A program made the translations under genes and the position numbers. From positions 1-14,605 of the forward strand of contig JALHOX010000060.1 in the NCBI GenBank assembly GCA_022842805.1: a stretch of DNA of 14,605 nt. The letters run 5' to 3'. Shown here one piece after another: positions 7,713-14,605 of this stretch. Every line of letters starts with the position of its first letter. The first letter of the stretch is position 1. Source of the stretch: Phycisphaerae bacterium (lineage in GTDB: Bacteria > Planctomycetota > Phycisphaerae > UBA1845 > Fen-1342). The notes beneath the pieces were generated by a model that ran no database searches, was not told where the DNA came from, and saw only the letters and a program-made list of their open reading frames with translations.

Positions 7713-8264
7713 CTACTGCTCGATCGAGCCCAAGCGATCGGCCTGGGCCGCGATGAGGTCTTCGAGTGGAAAGCTCGCTCCGCATTCCGGGCAGCGCGTC
7801 TCGCGCAGCCCCGTCAGGTTGTATCCGCACGCCGGACAGGCCACTGTCGCAGCCCCGACCGACCTGACGCGCTCGGCCCGCTCGGCGTTGGTCTCGCGCC
7901 AGATGACGATCGTCGCGAGCACCCAAAGGAGTTGCGTTAGCGCCCCTGCTGCGCAGGCCGGCGGAAACACCTCGCGCATGAACCTGCCGAGCATGACCCC
8001 AAAACCCGCCGAGACTGCGGCCGCCAGAACCCACGCGACGACGGTCAGCACGATCCGCGACTTTGACCAGCGGACGACCGGCTTCCAGATCCAAAGCCAG
8101 TAACAAATGACAAAAGCCGAGACCGGGATCCAAACCGCGAACACGTGGAACCATCCCGGCTGTCCGCGCATGGCGACGAGGGCGAGAACGAGCAGCAAGA
8201 AAAAGGCCACGCTCGTCGGCACGAGCATCATCGCCAGCAGCAATCGGGCAATCAGTTGGGACAT
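7713..8264 (-). CDS. Four-helix membrane protein with C-terminal zinc ribbon
   Basis: A 183-residue protein. Hydrophobic segments at about 8-32, 38-59, 70-93 and 105-123 suggest four transmembrane helices. A C-terminal cytoplasmic-looking domain follows, with Cys143-x2-Cys146-GYNLTGL and then Cys158-PE-Cys161-G, four cysteines placed to bind one zinc ion. This CPxCGYxLTGL...RCPECG ribbon recurs in many planctomycete proteins of unknown function, usually attached to membrane helices, and supports the taxonomic guess. The ATG at 8264 has GGAGG 6 nt upstream, so the longer frame reaching 8435 is rejected as the start. It points the same way as the GH57-like gene 209 nt downstream and is divergent from the gene at 8468. 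The role is unknown. Confidence 0.8.
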   Translation of the reverse strand: MSQLIARLLLAMMLVPTSVAFFLLLVLALVAMRGQPGWFHVFAVWIPVSAFVICYWLWIWKPVVRWSKSRIVLTVVAWVLAAAVSAGFGVMLGRFMREVFPPACAAGALTQLLWVLATIVIWRETNAERAERVRSVGAATVACPACGYNLTGLRETRCPECGASFPLEDLIAAQADRLGSIEQ

Positions 8265-8348
8265 GCGGCCTCCGGGCGCCGCCGTGGCCCCGGGCGCGCC
8301 TGCGACACTGGAGAAAACGCGCACCGAACGCTCGGCACGGGGCTTTCC

Positions 8349-8363
8349 CGTACTTGCAGTACG
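8349..8363. promoter_or_regulatory. Inverted repeat in the divergent promoter region
   Basis: CGTACT-TGC-AGTACG is a perfect inverted repeat with 6-bp arms and a 3-nt centre, lying between the divergent genes starting at 8264 (-) and 8468 (+). Placement and size suit a dimeric repressor or activator site, but no regulator is encoded nearby. Confidence 0.35.
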
Positions 8364-8467
8364 TGATTCCACAGAATTGGTTTGAGGCGGGCGCCCATCG
8401 GACGCTATTCTGACGGTTGCGCAGCAAATCACCACCGGGCTAAGCCGCGCACATTCGGAGGAAAGAA

Positions 8468-9556
8468 ATGCATCCCGCTCGCAGCTGCTGTGGCGCTGTT
8501 TCGTTCACGCTCGCGCTGGCGCTTTGCCCGCTCACTTCGGGCCAGACCCTGGGCCCCGATTTCGTGTCGTCTTACTCGGTCGTCAACCAGGGATCGCTGC
8601 CCGGCGTCGTCGCGCCGTACGGAGGCGTGGTCTTCAAACAAGGGGAGAACAACAAGCTGCTGATCGGCGGGCGGGCCAACCAATTCGCCGCCGACATCTT
8701 CGAGGTGCGATTTTCGCGCAGCGCGGATGGGCGACTGCGCGACTTCGAGTGCGGTCCGGCGGTGGCGATCGCCGACGCCAACGGCGCCAGCGGCGGCATC
8801 GACGGCGGCTTGTGCTACGGTCCCGACGGCGTCCTCTTCTACACGACCTACAGCGACAATCGACTGGGCCAGATTTTGCCCGGCGGCGCCGGCCCCGCGC
8901 GGCTCATCGCTCTCACCGACCTCGGCATCGCCTCCTCCACCGGGACGCTGCAATTCGTACCCGAAGGCTTCCCGGGCGCGGGGCGGCTGAAGATCGCGTC
9001 GTACAACGCGGGCTTTTGGTATGACGCAACCGTCTCGCCCGACGGCATGGGCACGTTCAACGTCACCGTCACGCCGGGCTTGGTGAACATCGGCGGCGGC
9101 CCCGAGGGGATCGTCTATGTCGCCGGCGGCAACCCCGGTTTCGCGGTCGATAGCGTGCTCGTCTCGGAGTACGCCAGCGGACGCGTCGTCACCTATGAGA
9201 TTGACGCGATCGGCAACCCGATCGTCGCGACGCGGCGCGTCTTTCTGTCGGGCCTCTCCGGCGCGGAGGGCGCGGCGATCGACCCGCGCACGGGCGACTT
9301 TGTCTTTTCCACCTTCGGCGGCGGCGACCGCCTGTTGCGCGTGACCGGCTTTACCGAGACCCGCCCCGGCGACGCCAATTGCGACGGGAACGTCACGGTC
9401 GGCGATATCGGATTTTTCGTGACCGCACTGACCAACCCCGGCGCGTTTCAGGGTTGCGACATCCTGCGTTGCGACGTCAACCTGGACGGCTTCGTCACGG
9501 TCGCCGACATCGGCCCGTTTGTCCTGGCGCTCACCTCGGGGCCGGGTTGCGGCTGA
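8468..9556 (+). CDS. Secreted propeller-like protein with dockerin-like tail
   Basis: A 362-residue protein. GGAGGA lies 5 nt before the ATG. Residues 1-25 are a signal peptide (MHPARSCCGAVSFTLALALC, then TSG). Residues about 30-295 are made of repeated short beta strands with GG-turns (LLIGGRANQF, GIDGGLCYGPDGVLFYTTY, LKIASYNAGFWYD, GPEGIVYVAGG, GAAIDPRTGDFVFSTFGGGD). The PDG-x-LFYTTY and DPRTGDFVFSTFG units resemble NHL/SMP-30-like propeller blades. No catalytic residues can be singled out. Residues 299-362 carry two calcium-type loops (GDANCDGNVTVGDI and CDVNLDGFVTVADI) of the same kind as those in the FG-GAP and GH57-like proteins. It is transcribed alone and convergent with the PEP-CTERM gene 55 nt away. 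Likely an extracellular binding or structural protein. Confidence 0.8.
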   Translation: MHPARSCCGAVSFTLALALCPLTSGQTLGPDFVSSYSVVNQGSLPGVVAPYGGVVFKQGENNKLLIGGRANQFAADIFEVRFSRSADGRLRDFECGPAVAIADANGASGGIDGGLCYGPDGVLFYTTYSDNRLGQILPGGAGPARLIALTDLGIASSTGTLQFVPEGFPGAGRLKIASYNAGFWYDATVSPDGMGTFNVTVTPGLVNIGGGPEGIVYVAGGNPGFAVDSVLVSEYASGRVVTYEIDAIGNPIVATRRVFLSGLSGAEGAAIDPRTGDFVFSTFGGGDRLLRVTGFTETRPGDANCDGNVTVGDIGFFVTALTNPGAFQGCDILRCDVNLDGFVTVADIGPFVLALTSGPGCG

Positions 9557-9611
9557 TCTGACGACGCGGCTTGCGTCCATTCGCGCCGCAACCGGCGGCA
9601 GACCAGCCGAT

Positions 9612-10214
9612 TCAGCGTCGGCGGGCGGCGAGCGCGATTCCGCCGAAGAGTGCGAGCAGGGCGCTGGTCGGCTCGGGCGTCACGAGATAGCGGAGCGTAA
9701 AGATCGACGAATCACCGTGCAGGCCGTTGCGGTCGGTCAGTTGAAAATCGGCCGTGAGCTCGGTGCCGACGGGCACGCTGGCGTCGGCGACGAAGAGCAG
9801 ATGTTGATGCCAGAGCAGGCCGGGACCTTCGGGGGAGCCGGCGAACTCGTGGACCGCGCCGTCGAGTTCGAGGATGGGGTCGAGGGCCTCGGTGAACATC
9901 GAGAAGCCCGAGTCAAAGCGAATGCGACGAAGCGAGACGCCGGTCGAGCTGAGCAGCGCGAACGCGCCGTCGGCCGGACGATCGGTGCCTTCGCCGTCCC
10001 AGCCGGGCTCGATCGAGCCATAGGAGCCGGCGAGCGGACCATCTTCGATCCGCGGGAGTTCGTAGGGCATTTCGACTTGCGAGGGCAATTGCAGCTGAAG
10101 CTGCGACGTCGTGCCGTTGCGGTTGAGGTTGAAGTCGATCAGCGTTGCGCTCGCGGTTGAGGCGAGCGACAGGGCGAATATGCCGACGGAAATACGAGCC
10201 GTGAACTTCTTCAT
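9612..10214 (-). CDS. PEP-CTERM sorting-domain protein
   Basis: A 200-residue exported protein. AGGAGG lies 7 nt before the ATG. Residues 1-23 form a signal peptide (MKKFTARISVGIFALSLAS with an ASA site). The middle is beta-rich without a recognisable enzyme motif and contains a short HQH at about 140. Residues 179-200 read TPEP, a hydrophobic helix ALLALFGGIALAA, then RRR, which is the PEP-CTERM signal: exosortase is expected to process it at the membrane and send the protein to the cell surface or matrix. No exosortase gene is in the window. The gene lies downstream of, and in the same direction as, the gene ending at 10415, with a 200-nt gap that contains a hairpin and a palindrome, so it is probably transcribed separately. 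Confidence 0.85.
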   Translation of the reverse strand: MKKFTARISVGIFALSLASTASATLIDFNLNRNGTTSQLQLQLPSQVEMPYELPRIEDGPLAGSYGSIEPGWDGEGTDRPADGAFALLSSTGVSLRRIRFDSGFSMFTEALDPILELDGAVHEFAGSPEGPGLLWHQHLLFVADASVPVGTELTADFQLTDRNGLHGDSSIFTLRYLVTPEPTSALLALFGGIALAARRR

Positions 10215-10321
10215 GAAAGATCCTCCTGAGTAAAAAACTCCGTTGTCGAACTGCGGCTTTCCGCCGCGCCGTACGCATGCGGCGTCGCCAAGATCGGGAT
10301 TAACTTGCTCACGGCCGAAGG

Positions 10322-10340
10322 CACGGCTCACAGAGCCGTG
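10322..10340 (-). terminator. Hairpin beyond the gene ending at 10415
   Basis: An 8-bp perfect stem CACGGCTC/GAGCCGTG with loop ACA lies 75 nt after the stop of the minus-strand gene. There is no T-run, so terminator function is only possible. Confidence 0.35.
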
Positions 10341-10362
10341 GCGCCACGCCGAACATTCCACC

Positions 10363-10374
10363 TGACACGTGTCA
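10363..10374. promoter_or_regulatory. 12-bp perfect palindrome upstream of the PEP-CTERM gene
   Basis: TGACACGTGTCA is self-complementary over 12 bp and lies about 150 nt upstream of the PEP-CTERM start codon. It could be an operator for a dimeric regulator. Only one copy was noticed in the window. Confidence 0.3.
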
Positions 10375-10414
10375 CCCGACACGGCCCACTCGTCGGCGAA
10401 GCTTCATCGCTTCA

Positions 10415-12040
10415 TCACGGCGTCGGCTGCCCGAAGCGCCGCTGAAACTCCGCGAAGTCGCGCAGGTCGATGTCGTCATCCTGCGCAATATCGAACGCGT
10501 TACAGGGCGCACTGCCGACCTGCACATCGGGCGCGGTCCAGCAGGCCGGGAGAGACGCGAAGTCTGCGGCGTCGACGAACTGATTTTGGTCGAAGTCGCC
10601 ATTCGGGCAGGTTTGCGCGGCGATGCCGGTGATGGCGAAGACGCCGACGCGATTCGCGCCGATGTAGTCGTCGAAGCTGATGCTGCGCAGCTCGCGGGCG
10701 CGGTCGACCGGGAAGGTCACGCGCTGGAAGTAGTTCGTCGAGCCGGCGGCGATGTCGACCGCGCTGCCTGTGCTCCGCACGAATCCGCCGCCTGTGCGAT
10801 CGCCGGCGCGGCCGACGGCGAGGTGCGGCAGCGGCGAGGTCGTGATGCGCCAGTCGTTGAGCGGGAAGAATTTCGGGTTGGCGGCGGCGCGGCGAATGGT
10901 CACCACTTGCGGATTGCCCGTGGCATAGGTCATGCGCACGACGAGCTGATCGGCGCTGGTGAACGCGCCCGCGGCGCCGATGAGCAGTTCGAGGCTTTCG
11001 TATGGGCCGTTGCGCGATTGGGCGGCGAGATCGATCGTGGCGGCGGAGCTGAGAACGCCATTGTCGAAGAGGCAGTTGGCGGCAGCGCCCGACAAGCGCG
11101 CACCGGCCGGGCCGCCGAGTTGAAAGAGGTCCAGCTCGCCATTGAGCGGCAAGCCGCTTTGCGTACCGAGGTGGCCGTTGAGCAGCCATGATCGGCCGGC
11201 GCCGTCGAAACTGGTGGGATTGTCGCCGGCGTCGCTATCGACCACGTCTGCGTTAAAAGCGGGGGACAGGTCGAGGGGGACGGGTTCGAAGCACTCGGTC
11301 GCGGTGACGAAGCTCGTGCTGAATGGCTCGGATTCGAAAAAGTAGTCGGAGCTGAAGCCCAGGCCAATGTGAAAACGGCCCGGCCGGCGGGCGAGCCAGA
11401 GCGGATGAACATGCGCCTGCGACTGATTGGCATAGGTGTAACTTTGCCCATCTTCCAGAAGGACGAGGGCTCCGAACGGGTCGGCCATCATCAGGTTTTG
11501 GCCGTCGTCCGGCCAATAGCGGCGGTCGAGGCGGATGACGAAGGGAGTGCCCGCAGTGAATTGCAGCGTGACGGCATGGCAGGGGTTTGCGGCGTCGATC
11601 AGATCCAGACCCGGCGACGACGCGGAATAAACAAAGCCGCCCAGCTCGGGCCGGGCGAGCAGTGCGGATGGCGAAACTCGGGCCAGCACGGCTGCAGCCG
11701 CGGCCGGGATTGCCGGCGCGGTCTCCCCGGGAAGCAACGGGCCGCCGACACGCGGCTCGGGCAGGACGAAGAGTTGCAGCGGGTGATCGGTGGCGCACTG
11801 TCCGGGAGCGCCGTTTGGCGGGCTGTGGGCGGCCACGATTCCGTCGTGAGCTACGGCGTATCGTGACGCGGCCAGCGCGAGCACAGCGAGGCTGAGCTGA
11901 CGGGGCAAACTCGCGGCCAGCTCGAATGCGGGCTGAATGCGTCGGCCGCCGAGATGTAGGCTCAGCTTGCGACGGACTGAATCCTGCGAAGAGCTTGTCG
12001 GGCCGAACTGACGAATTTGAATGCTCATTGAAATCACCAT
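10415..12040 (-). CDS. Secreted protein with HxH region and EF-hand-type C-terminal tail
   Basis: Up to 541 residues. The hydrophobic export segment is at 46-64 (ASLPRQLSLAVLALAAS, then AVA before His65), after an unusually long N-region of 45 residues; a start 12 nt inside (MSIQIRQF, 12028) is equally possible and neither has a strong ribosome site. The mature part begins HDGIVAAHSPP. Around 200-230, SYTYANQSQAHVHPLWL and RRPGRFHIGLGF recall the HxHxxW...PGxY pattern of choice-of-anchor M or surface-anchored repeat domains; this is a tentative likeness. Residues about 295-470 look like a jelly-roll or lectin fold. Residues 478-541 hold two acidic loops (GDFDQNQFVDAADF and FDIAQDDDIDLRDF), a different EF-hand/dockerin flavour from the VGDI type in the other genes. 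It starts 18 nt after the prepilin-like gene, so the two are probably cotranscribed. Confidence 0.75.
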   Translation of the reverse strand: MVISMSIQIRQFGPTSSSQDSVRRKLSLHLGGRRIQPAFELAASLPRQLSLAVLALAASRYAVAHDGIVAAHSPPNGAPGQCATDHPLQLFVLPEPRVGGPLLPGETAPAIPAAAAAVLARVSPSALLARPELGGFVYSASSPGLDLIDAANPCHAVTLQFTAGTPFVIRLDRRYWPDDGQNLMMADPFGALVLLEDGQSYTYANQSQAHVHPLWLARRPGRFHIGLGFSSDYFFESEPFSTSFVTATECFEPVPLDLSPAFNADVVDSDAGDNPTSFDGAGRSWLLNGHLGTQSGLPLNGELDLFQLGGPAGARLSGAAANCLFDNGVLSSAATIDLAAQSRNGPYESLELLIGAAGAFTSADQLVVRMTYATGNPQVVTIRRAAANPKFFPLNDWRITTSPLPHLAVGRAGDRTGGGFVRSTGSAVDIAAGSTNYFQRVTFPVDRARELRSISFDDYIGANRVGVFAITGIAAQTCPNGDFDQNQFVDAADFASLPACWTAPDVQVGSAPCNAFDIAQDDDIDLRDFAEFQRRFGQPTP

Positions 12041-12058
12041 CTCAGCGTTTTGCAGGCG

Positions 12059-12862
12059 CTAGTTGCCGTCGCTCGGCGCGGCGCTGCGGAACGCAGGATC
12101 CCAGAGGTCGACTTCTCGCTCGCCGGCGTCGGCGTTGTAGAAAAAGGTCGATTCGAACTTTCGCGATTCCGCGTGGCCGCCGGCGAAGGCGTAGTTTTCG
12201 AAGCCGATGTGTCGCTTGAGGGCGAGCTCCTGTTGCGGGGTCGAGAGGGCCTCGCCGATGAGGGCGTTGGGCAGCCAGTCGTTGGCGTGAATGTGGTCGG
12301 CGTAGCGGCGCTGGCCGTGGGTCTCGATCGCTTCGCCGAAGTGGATCGTTTCCGCCGCCCGGCGAATCTTGCCGCGACGGATGAAGCCGAATCGCGGGCG
12401 CGGATCGATGGAACCCGGGGGCGGTGTGAGCTCGGGGGTGATGTAGATATTGAGCGAGTAGCTCGCGACGCGGTCGTTTTCGAAGTGCATCGCGGGCGCG
12501 TTTTGCGCGTTATACCAGTCGCTGCTGCGATCGGCCGGGCAGCGATAGAGCAACCGGCCACTGCTCATCGGCTCGAGGCTGCGAATCCAGCCGCCCTCCT
12601 GCTGGTCGCCGTTGCTGAGCGGAAAGATGTCGTTGTTCTGGTCGGCGTAAATCGCGGCGGCGACGGCCATCTGTCGCATGTTGCTCAGGCAGACGGCGCG
12701 CTTGGCCTGCTCTCGCGCGCCGCGCAGAGCCGGCAGCAGAATGCCGATCAGAACGGCGATGATCGCGACCACGACCAGCAGCTCGATCAGCGTGAAGCCG
12801 CTGCCAGGGCCGCGGCCGCGGGGCGCTCGTTGCGTGGACAGGGAATGTCGGTACTCGATCAT
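12059..12862 (-). CDS. Prepilin-type N-terminal methylation domain protein (pseudopilin-like)
   Basis: A 267-residue protein. Residues 21-46 hold the type IV prepilin signal: a positively charged leader, then G22 before F23-T-L-I-E, with glutamate at mature position 5 and a hydrophobic helix running to LLPAL. Cleavage and N-methylation by a prepilin peptidase (PilD) and assembly by a type II secretion-like machine would be expected; neither is encoded here. The helix continues into RGAREQAKRAVCLSNMRQMAVAAAIYADQN, the usual planctomycete pseudopilin sequence, and the globular part ends in FAGGHAESRKFESTFFYNADAG, a degenerate form of the H-x9-DG end of these proteins. The ATG at 12862 gives a leader of normal length; the frame extends 47 codons further upstream without support. 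The ribosome site is weak (GAAGAG). It is followed after 18 nt by the secreted protein gene ending at 10415. Confidence 0.85.
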   Translation of the reverse strand: MIEYRHSLSTQRAPRGRGPGSGFTLIELLVVVAIIAVLIGILLPALRGAREQAKRAVCLSNMRQMAVAAAIYADQNNDIFPLSNGDQQEGGWIRSLEPMSSGRLLYRCPADRSSDWYNAQNAPAMHFENDRVASYSLNIYITPELTPPPGSIDPRPRFGFIRRGKIRRAAETIHFGEAIETHGQRRYADHIHANDWLPNALIGEALSTPQQELALKRHIGFENYAFAGGHAESRKFESTFFYNADAGEREVDLWDPAFRSAAPSDGN

Positions 12863-13141
12863 GGCAGCGCCAAGACTCTTCGCCGCACGGCGTCCGCCGC
12901 TGGGCTGGGTGATCCCCCGATCGCTCGGTCCTCGCAATACATACGCGAGTCGCTCCTGCGTGGATTTCGATTTTGCCGACGGGAGCGCAAGTTGTCGACG
13001 CACCCGTGCCCGGTTGTCGCCGATTTAACAAGCTCTTTACGTTGCGAAGGCCGCGTCCCTGACCCCTGCGACCGTTTTGGGGTCTGCATCCTCCGGGACC
13101 GGCGAAAACTGCGCGCGATCGCCGCGGGAGCACCCGTTCTG

Positions 13142-13167
13142 CGGCCCGCGACTGGGCTCGCGGGCCG
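13142..13167. other. Perfect 10-bp hairpin upstream of the lipoprotein operon
   Basis: CGGCCCGCGA at 13142-13151 pairs fully with TCGCGGGCCG at 13158-13167 around a 6-nt loop CTGGGC. It has no T-tail and lies 20 nt before the candidate -10 box, so it could be a regulator site or an upstream structural element rather than a terminator. Confidence 0.4.
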
Positions 13168-13186
13168 GGCTCATTGACTCGGACGA

Positions 13187-13192
13187 TATAAA
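13187..13192 (+). promoter_or_regulatory. Candidate -10 box of the lipoprotein operon
   Basis: TATAAA within ATATAAATG stands out in GC-rich surroundings, 49 nt before the chosen ATG at 13241. No matching -35 is seen; TTGACT at 13174-13179 is too close (7 nt). Confidence 0.35.
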
Positions 13193-13240
13193 TGCATTGT
13201 GGAACGCCTTCGGGGGCGGCGCGAGTGGCGCAGAGGAGCA

Positions 13241-14230
13241 ATGAGACAACTTCCGGCCGACCGTGTCGGCAATTCGAAGATCCGCATTCGACTGAACGCC
13301 CGCCCCCCGGGGAGCCGCGAGGCTCATGGCGCGGAGCGCTCGCGGGCACGGGCGCTCTTTGATTGCGCCCCGTGGATAATGCTTAGCGCACTGCTTGCCC
13401 TCAGCGGCTGCATGGGCCCACCGCTGGCGCTCTCGCCCGACACGCTGCCCGACGCCGTCGTCGGCCAGTCCTATTCGACGGACCTCTCCGCTATCGGCGT
13501 CGCCGGCGGAAGCTCACCGGCTTTCCGCGTCGCCGGCGGCGATTTCCCCGCCGGCCTGGCGCTCGCCGCCGGCAGTGGCGAGATCAGCGGCACGCCGACC
13601 CGCTCCGGCTCGTTCGCCTTCCGCGTCACCGCCCAGACACCGGGCCTGACGCAGCAAACCGGCTCGATCGATCTGCTGCTGGATGTCTTCGACGCGCTGA
13701 CGCTGAACACATCGCCGGCGGTCGCACGGGTGGATGAGCCCTACACTTTTAATCCGCAAATCGCGGGCGGATTGCCGCCCTACACCGTGGCGGTGGTCGG
13801 CTTGCCGGCGGGCCTCACCTTCGCTGCCGACACGGGCGTCATCAGCGGCACGCCGCGACTGCCCGCCAGCGGCATTGCGCTCGACATGACGATCAGCGAC
13901 AGCGCTTCGCCGGCGCAGAGCAAGTCGCAGCGGCTGTCGCTGACGGTGAAGCCGCGGGCCGTGGCGATCACCACCGAATCGCTGCCCGCCGCCACGGTGA
14001 ACACCGCGTTTAGCACGACGCTGATCGCGATCGACGGACGCACACCCTATCGCTGGTCGGTGATCGCGGGCGTGCTGCCCGCGGGGCTGCGGCTCGACCG
14101 CAACACCGGCGTGATCAGCGGCACGCCGACCGCCGTCGGCAGCGCGACCGTCACGATTCGCGTGGAAGATGCCGACAGCCCGCAATCGACCGCCGAGCGC
14201 GAATTCACTGTCACGGTGGTTGGGAGCTAA
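13241..14230 (+). CDS. Lipoprotein with three putative-Ig (He_PIG) repeats
   Basis: 329 residues from the ATG at 13241. A lipobox LLALSGC places the acylated cysteine at residue 57, so the protein would be anchored in a membrane and face outward. Three repeats of about 85 residues follow, each with PAGL then an ISGTP turn: FPAGLALAAGSGEISGTP, LPAGLTFAADTGVISGTP and LPAGLRLDRNTGVISGTP. This is the putative-Ig/cadherin-like He_PIG pattern, a binding or spacer module. The start is uncertain: AGGAG is only 2 nt before 13241, a GTG lies at 13199, and an ATG at 13379 would leave a leader of only 10 residues. The 56-residue leader implied here is long, so the true start may differ. The next lipoprotein gene begins 4 nt after the stop. 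Confidence 0.8.
   Translation: MRQLPADRVGNSKIRIRLNARPPGSREAHGAERSRARALFDCAPWIMLSALLALSGCMGPPLALSPDTLPDAVVGQSYSTDLSAIGVAGGSSPAFRVAGGDFPAGLALAAGSGEISGTPTRSGSFAFRVTAQTPGLTQQTGSIDLLLDVFDALTLNTSPAVARVDEPYTFNPQIAGGLPPYTVAVVGLPAGLTFAADTGVISGTPRLPASGIALDMTISDSASPAQSKSQRLSLTVKPRAVAITTESLPAATVNTAFSTTLIAIDGRTPYRWSVIAGVLPAGLRLDRNTGVISGTPTAVGSATVTIRVEDADSPQSTAEREFTVTVVGS
14222..14226 (+). promoter_or_regulatory. Ribosome binding site of the second lipoprotein gene, inside the first
   Basis: GGGAG overlaps the last codons of the first lipoprotein gene and lies 8 nt before the ATG at 14235. With stop and start 4 nt apart, this points to translational coupling of the pair. Confidence 0.6.
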
Positions 14231-14234
14231 CTCA

Positions 14235-14605
14235 ATGAAACGATTCGAAGTAGCGCCACGCCATGCCGGGCGCGATTCCGGGTGGAAACATCGCGTGCTG
14301 CCGGCGTCGCTTGCCGCGCTCGCGTTCTCCGTCGCCCTTTCGATGGGCGGCTGCAACATCATCATCGATCCGGACGAGGATCCGTTCTCCGCCCGCACGC
14401 CGCTGGATCGCGTACGAGCGGTGATCGACATTGAGCAGGACGTCGACGCGGGCAGCGCCGCGCTGCGGGTCGAGCTGCGCGACCGCCTCGGCCGGCTGGT
14501 GCGGCTCTCGGCCGACCAGACGATCGAAATCGACGGTTCGCCGCTGAGCGCCGGGACGAACGGCATCTTTGAGCGCAGCCTGCCGATCGCCGAGAGCTAC
14601 GCGAT
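14235..14605 (+). CDS. Lipoprotein of unknown function (3' end outside the window)
   Basis: 123 residues are visible before the right edge. The leader has positive charges (MKRFEVAPRH, then GWKHR), a hydrophobic core VLPASLAALAFSVAL and a lipobox SMGGC with the acylated cysteine at residue 40. The mature part begins NIIIDPDEDPF; it then has alternating strands (VRAVIDIEQDV, AALRVELRDR, QTIEIDGSPL) suggesting a beta-sandwich domain. No family is recognised. It is the second gene of an operon with the He_PIG lipoprotein and may act with it at the cell surface or outer membrane. Confidence 0.75.
   Translation, partial: MKRFEVAPRHAGRDSGWKHRVLPASLAALAFSVALSMGGCNIIIDPDEDPFSARTPLDRVRAVIDIEQDVDAGSAALRVELRDRLGRLVRLSADQTIEIDGSPLSAGTNGIFERSLPIAESYA

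Larger units (their letters stand above)
12863..13240. other. Divergent intergenic region, 378 nt
   Basis: No gene is supported. The region separates the prepilin-like gene (-) from the lipoprotein pair (+). It contains a strong 10-bp hairpin at 13142-13167 and an AT-rich TATAAA box at 13187-13192. No clear minus-strand promoter was recognised. Confidence 0.45.

Noticed and set aside
7504..8427. In-frame upstream extension of the GH57-like gene (308 more codons)
   Set aside because: It is antisense-frame sequence over the zinc-ribbon gene with Arg/Ala-rich composition; a ribosome site and signal-like segment begin at 7503.
8429..9580. Long minus-strand frame of 383 codons
   Set aside because: Exact shadow of the secreted protein at 8468-9556, which has a signal peptide, a ribosome site and a dockerin-like tail.
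12050..13177. Long plus-strand frame of 375 codons
   Set aside because: Lies opposite the prepilin-like gene, whose GFTLIELL motif is unmistakable; the plus-strand translation has no recognisable domain.
13514..14566. Minus-strand frame of 350 codons
   Set aside because: Shadow of the two lipoprotein genes; very Arg/Ala-rich and spans both of them.
1..14605. CRISPR array, insertion sequence or prophage
   Set aside because: No regularly spaced direct repeats, transposase or integrase, or phage genes were seen.

Overview
The window looks like a high-GC chromosomal segment from a planctomycete, probably of the Phycisphaerae type. This is inference from gene content: dockerin-like C-terminal modules with paired GD-x-NCDG...V-x-VGDI loops on several secreted proteins, a PEP-CTERM protein, a prepilin-type GFTLIELL protein, and a membrane protein ending in the CPxCGYNLTGL...RCPECG zinc ribbon common in that phylum. 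Nearly every protein gene encodes an exported or membrane protein; no transposase, integrase or CRISPR array was seen.

Layout. Positions 1-172 hold the start of a Tat-exported protein on the minus strand. Divergent from it, 557-2023 (+) encodes a secreted seven-repeat FG-GAP propeller with a dockerin-like tail, followed by a strong hairpin terminator. Convergent to it, 3222-2197 (-) encodes an exported beta-class carbonic anhydrase whose catalytic domain sits between histidine-rich arms. Next is the most striking element: a tRNA-Ile(CAU) gene (3768-4165, +) split in its anticodon loop by a 325-nt insert with the conserved core of a self-splicing group I intron. Then come a very large secreted GH57-like protein with a dockerin-like tail (7503-4324, -), a four-helix membrane protein with a zinc ribbon (8264-7713, -), a divergent secreted propeller-like protein with a dockerin-like tail (8468-9556, +), a PEP-CTERM protein (10214-9612, -), a secreted histidine-containing protein with a second kind of EF-hand tail (12040-10415, -), and a prepilin-like protein 18 nt upstream of it in the same direction (12862-12059, -). 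The right end has two lipoprotein genes in tandem 4 nt apart (13241-14230 and 14235 onward, +), the first built of three putative-Ig repeats.

How the genes fit together. There is no single pathway. The shared theme is extracellular or envelope proteins with C-terminal sorting or attachment modules: three of one dockerin-like type, one of another EF-hand type, one PEP-CTERM. The tRNA gene is unrelated to them. If it is the only tRNA-Ile(CAU) in the genome, reading of AUA codons would depend on splicing of the intron.
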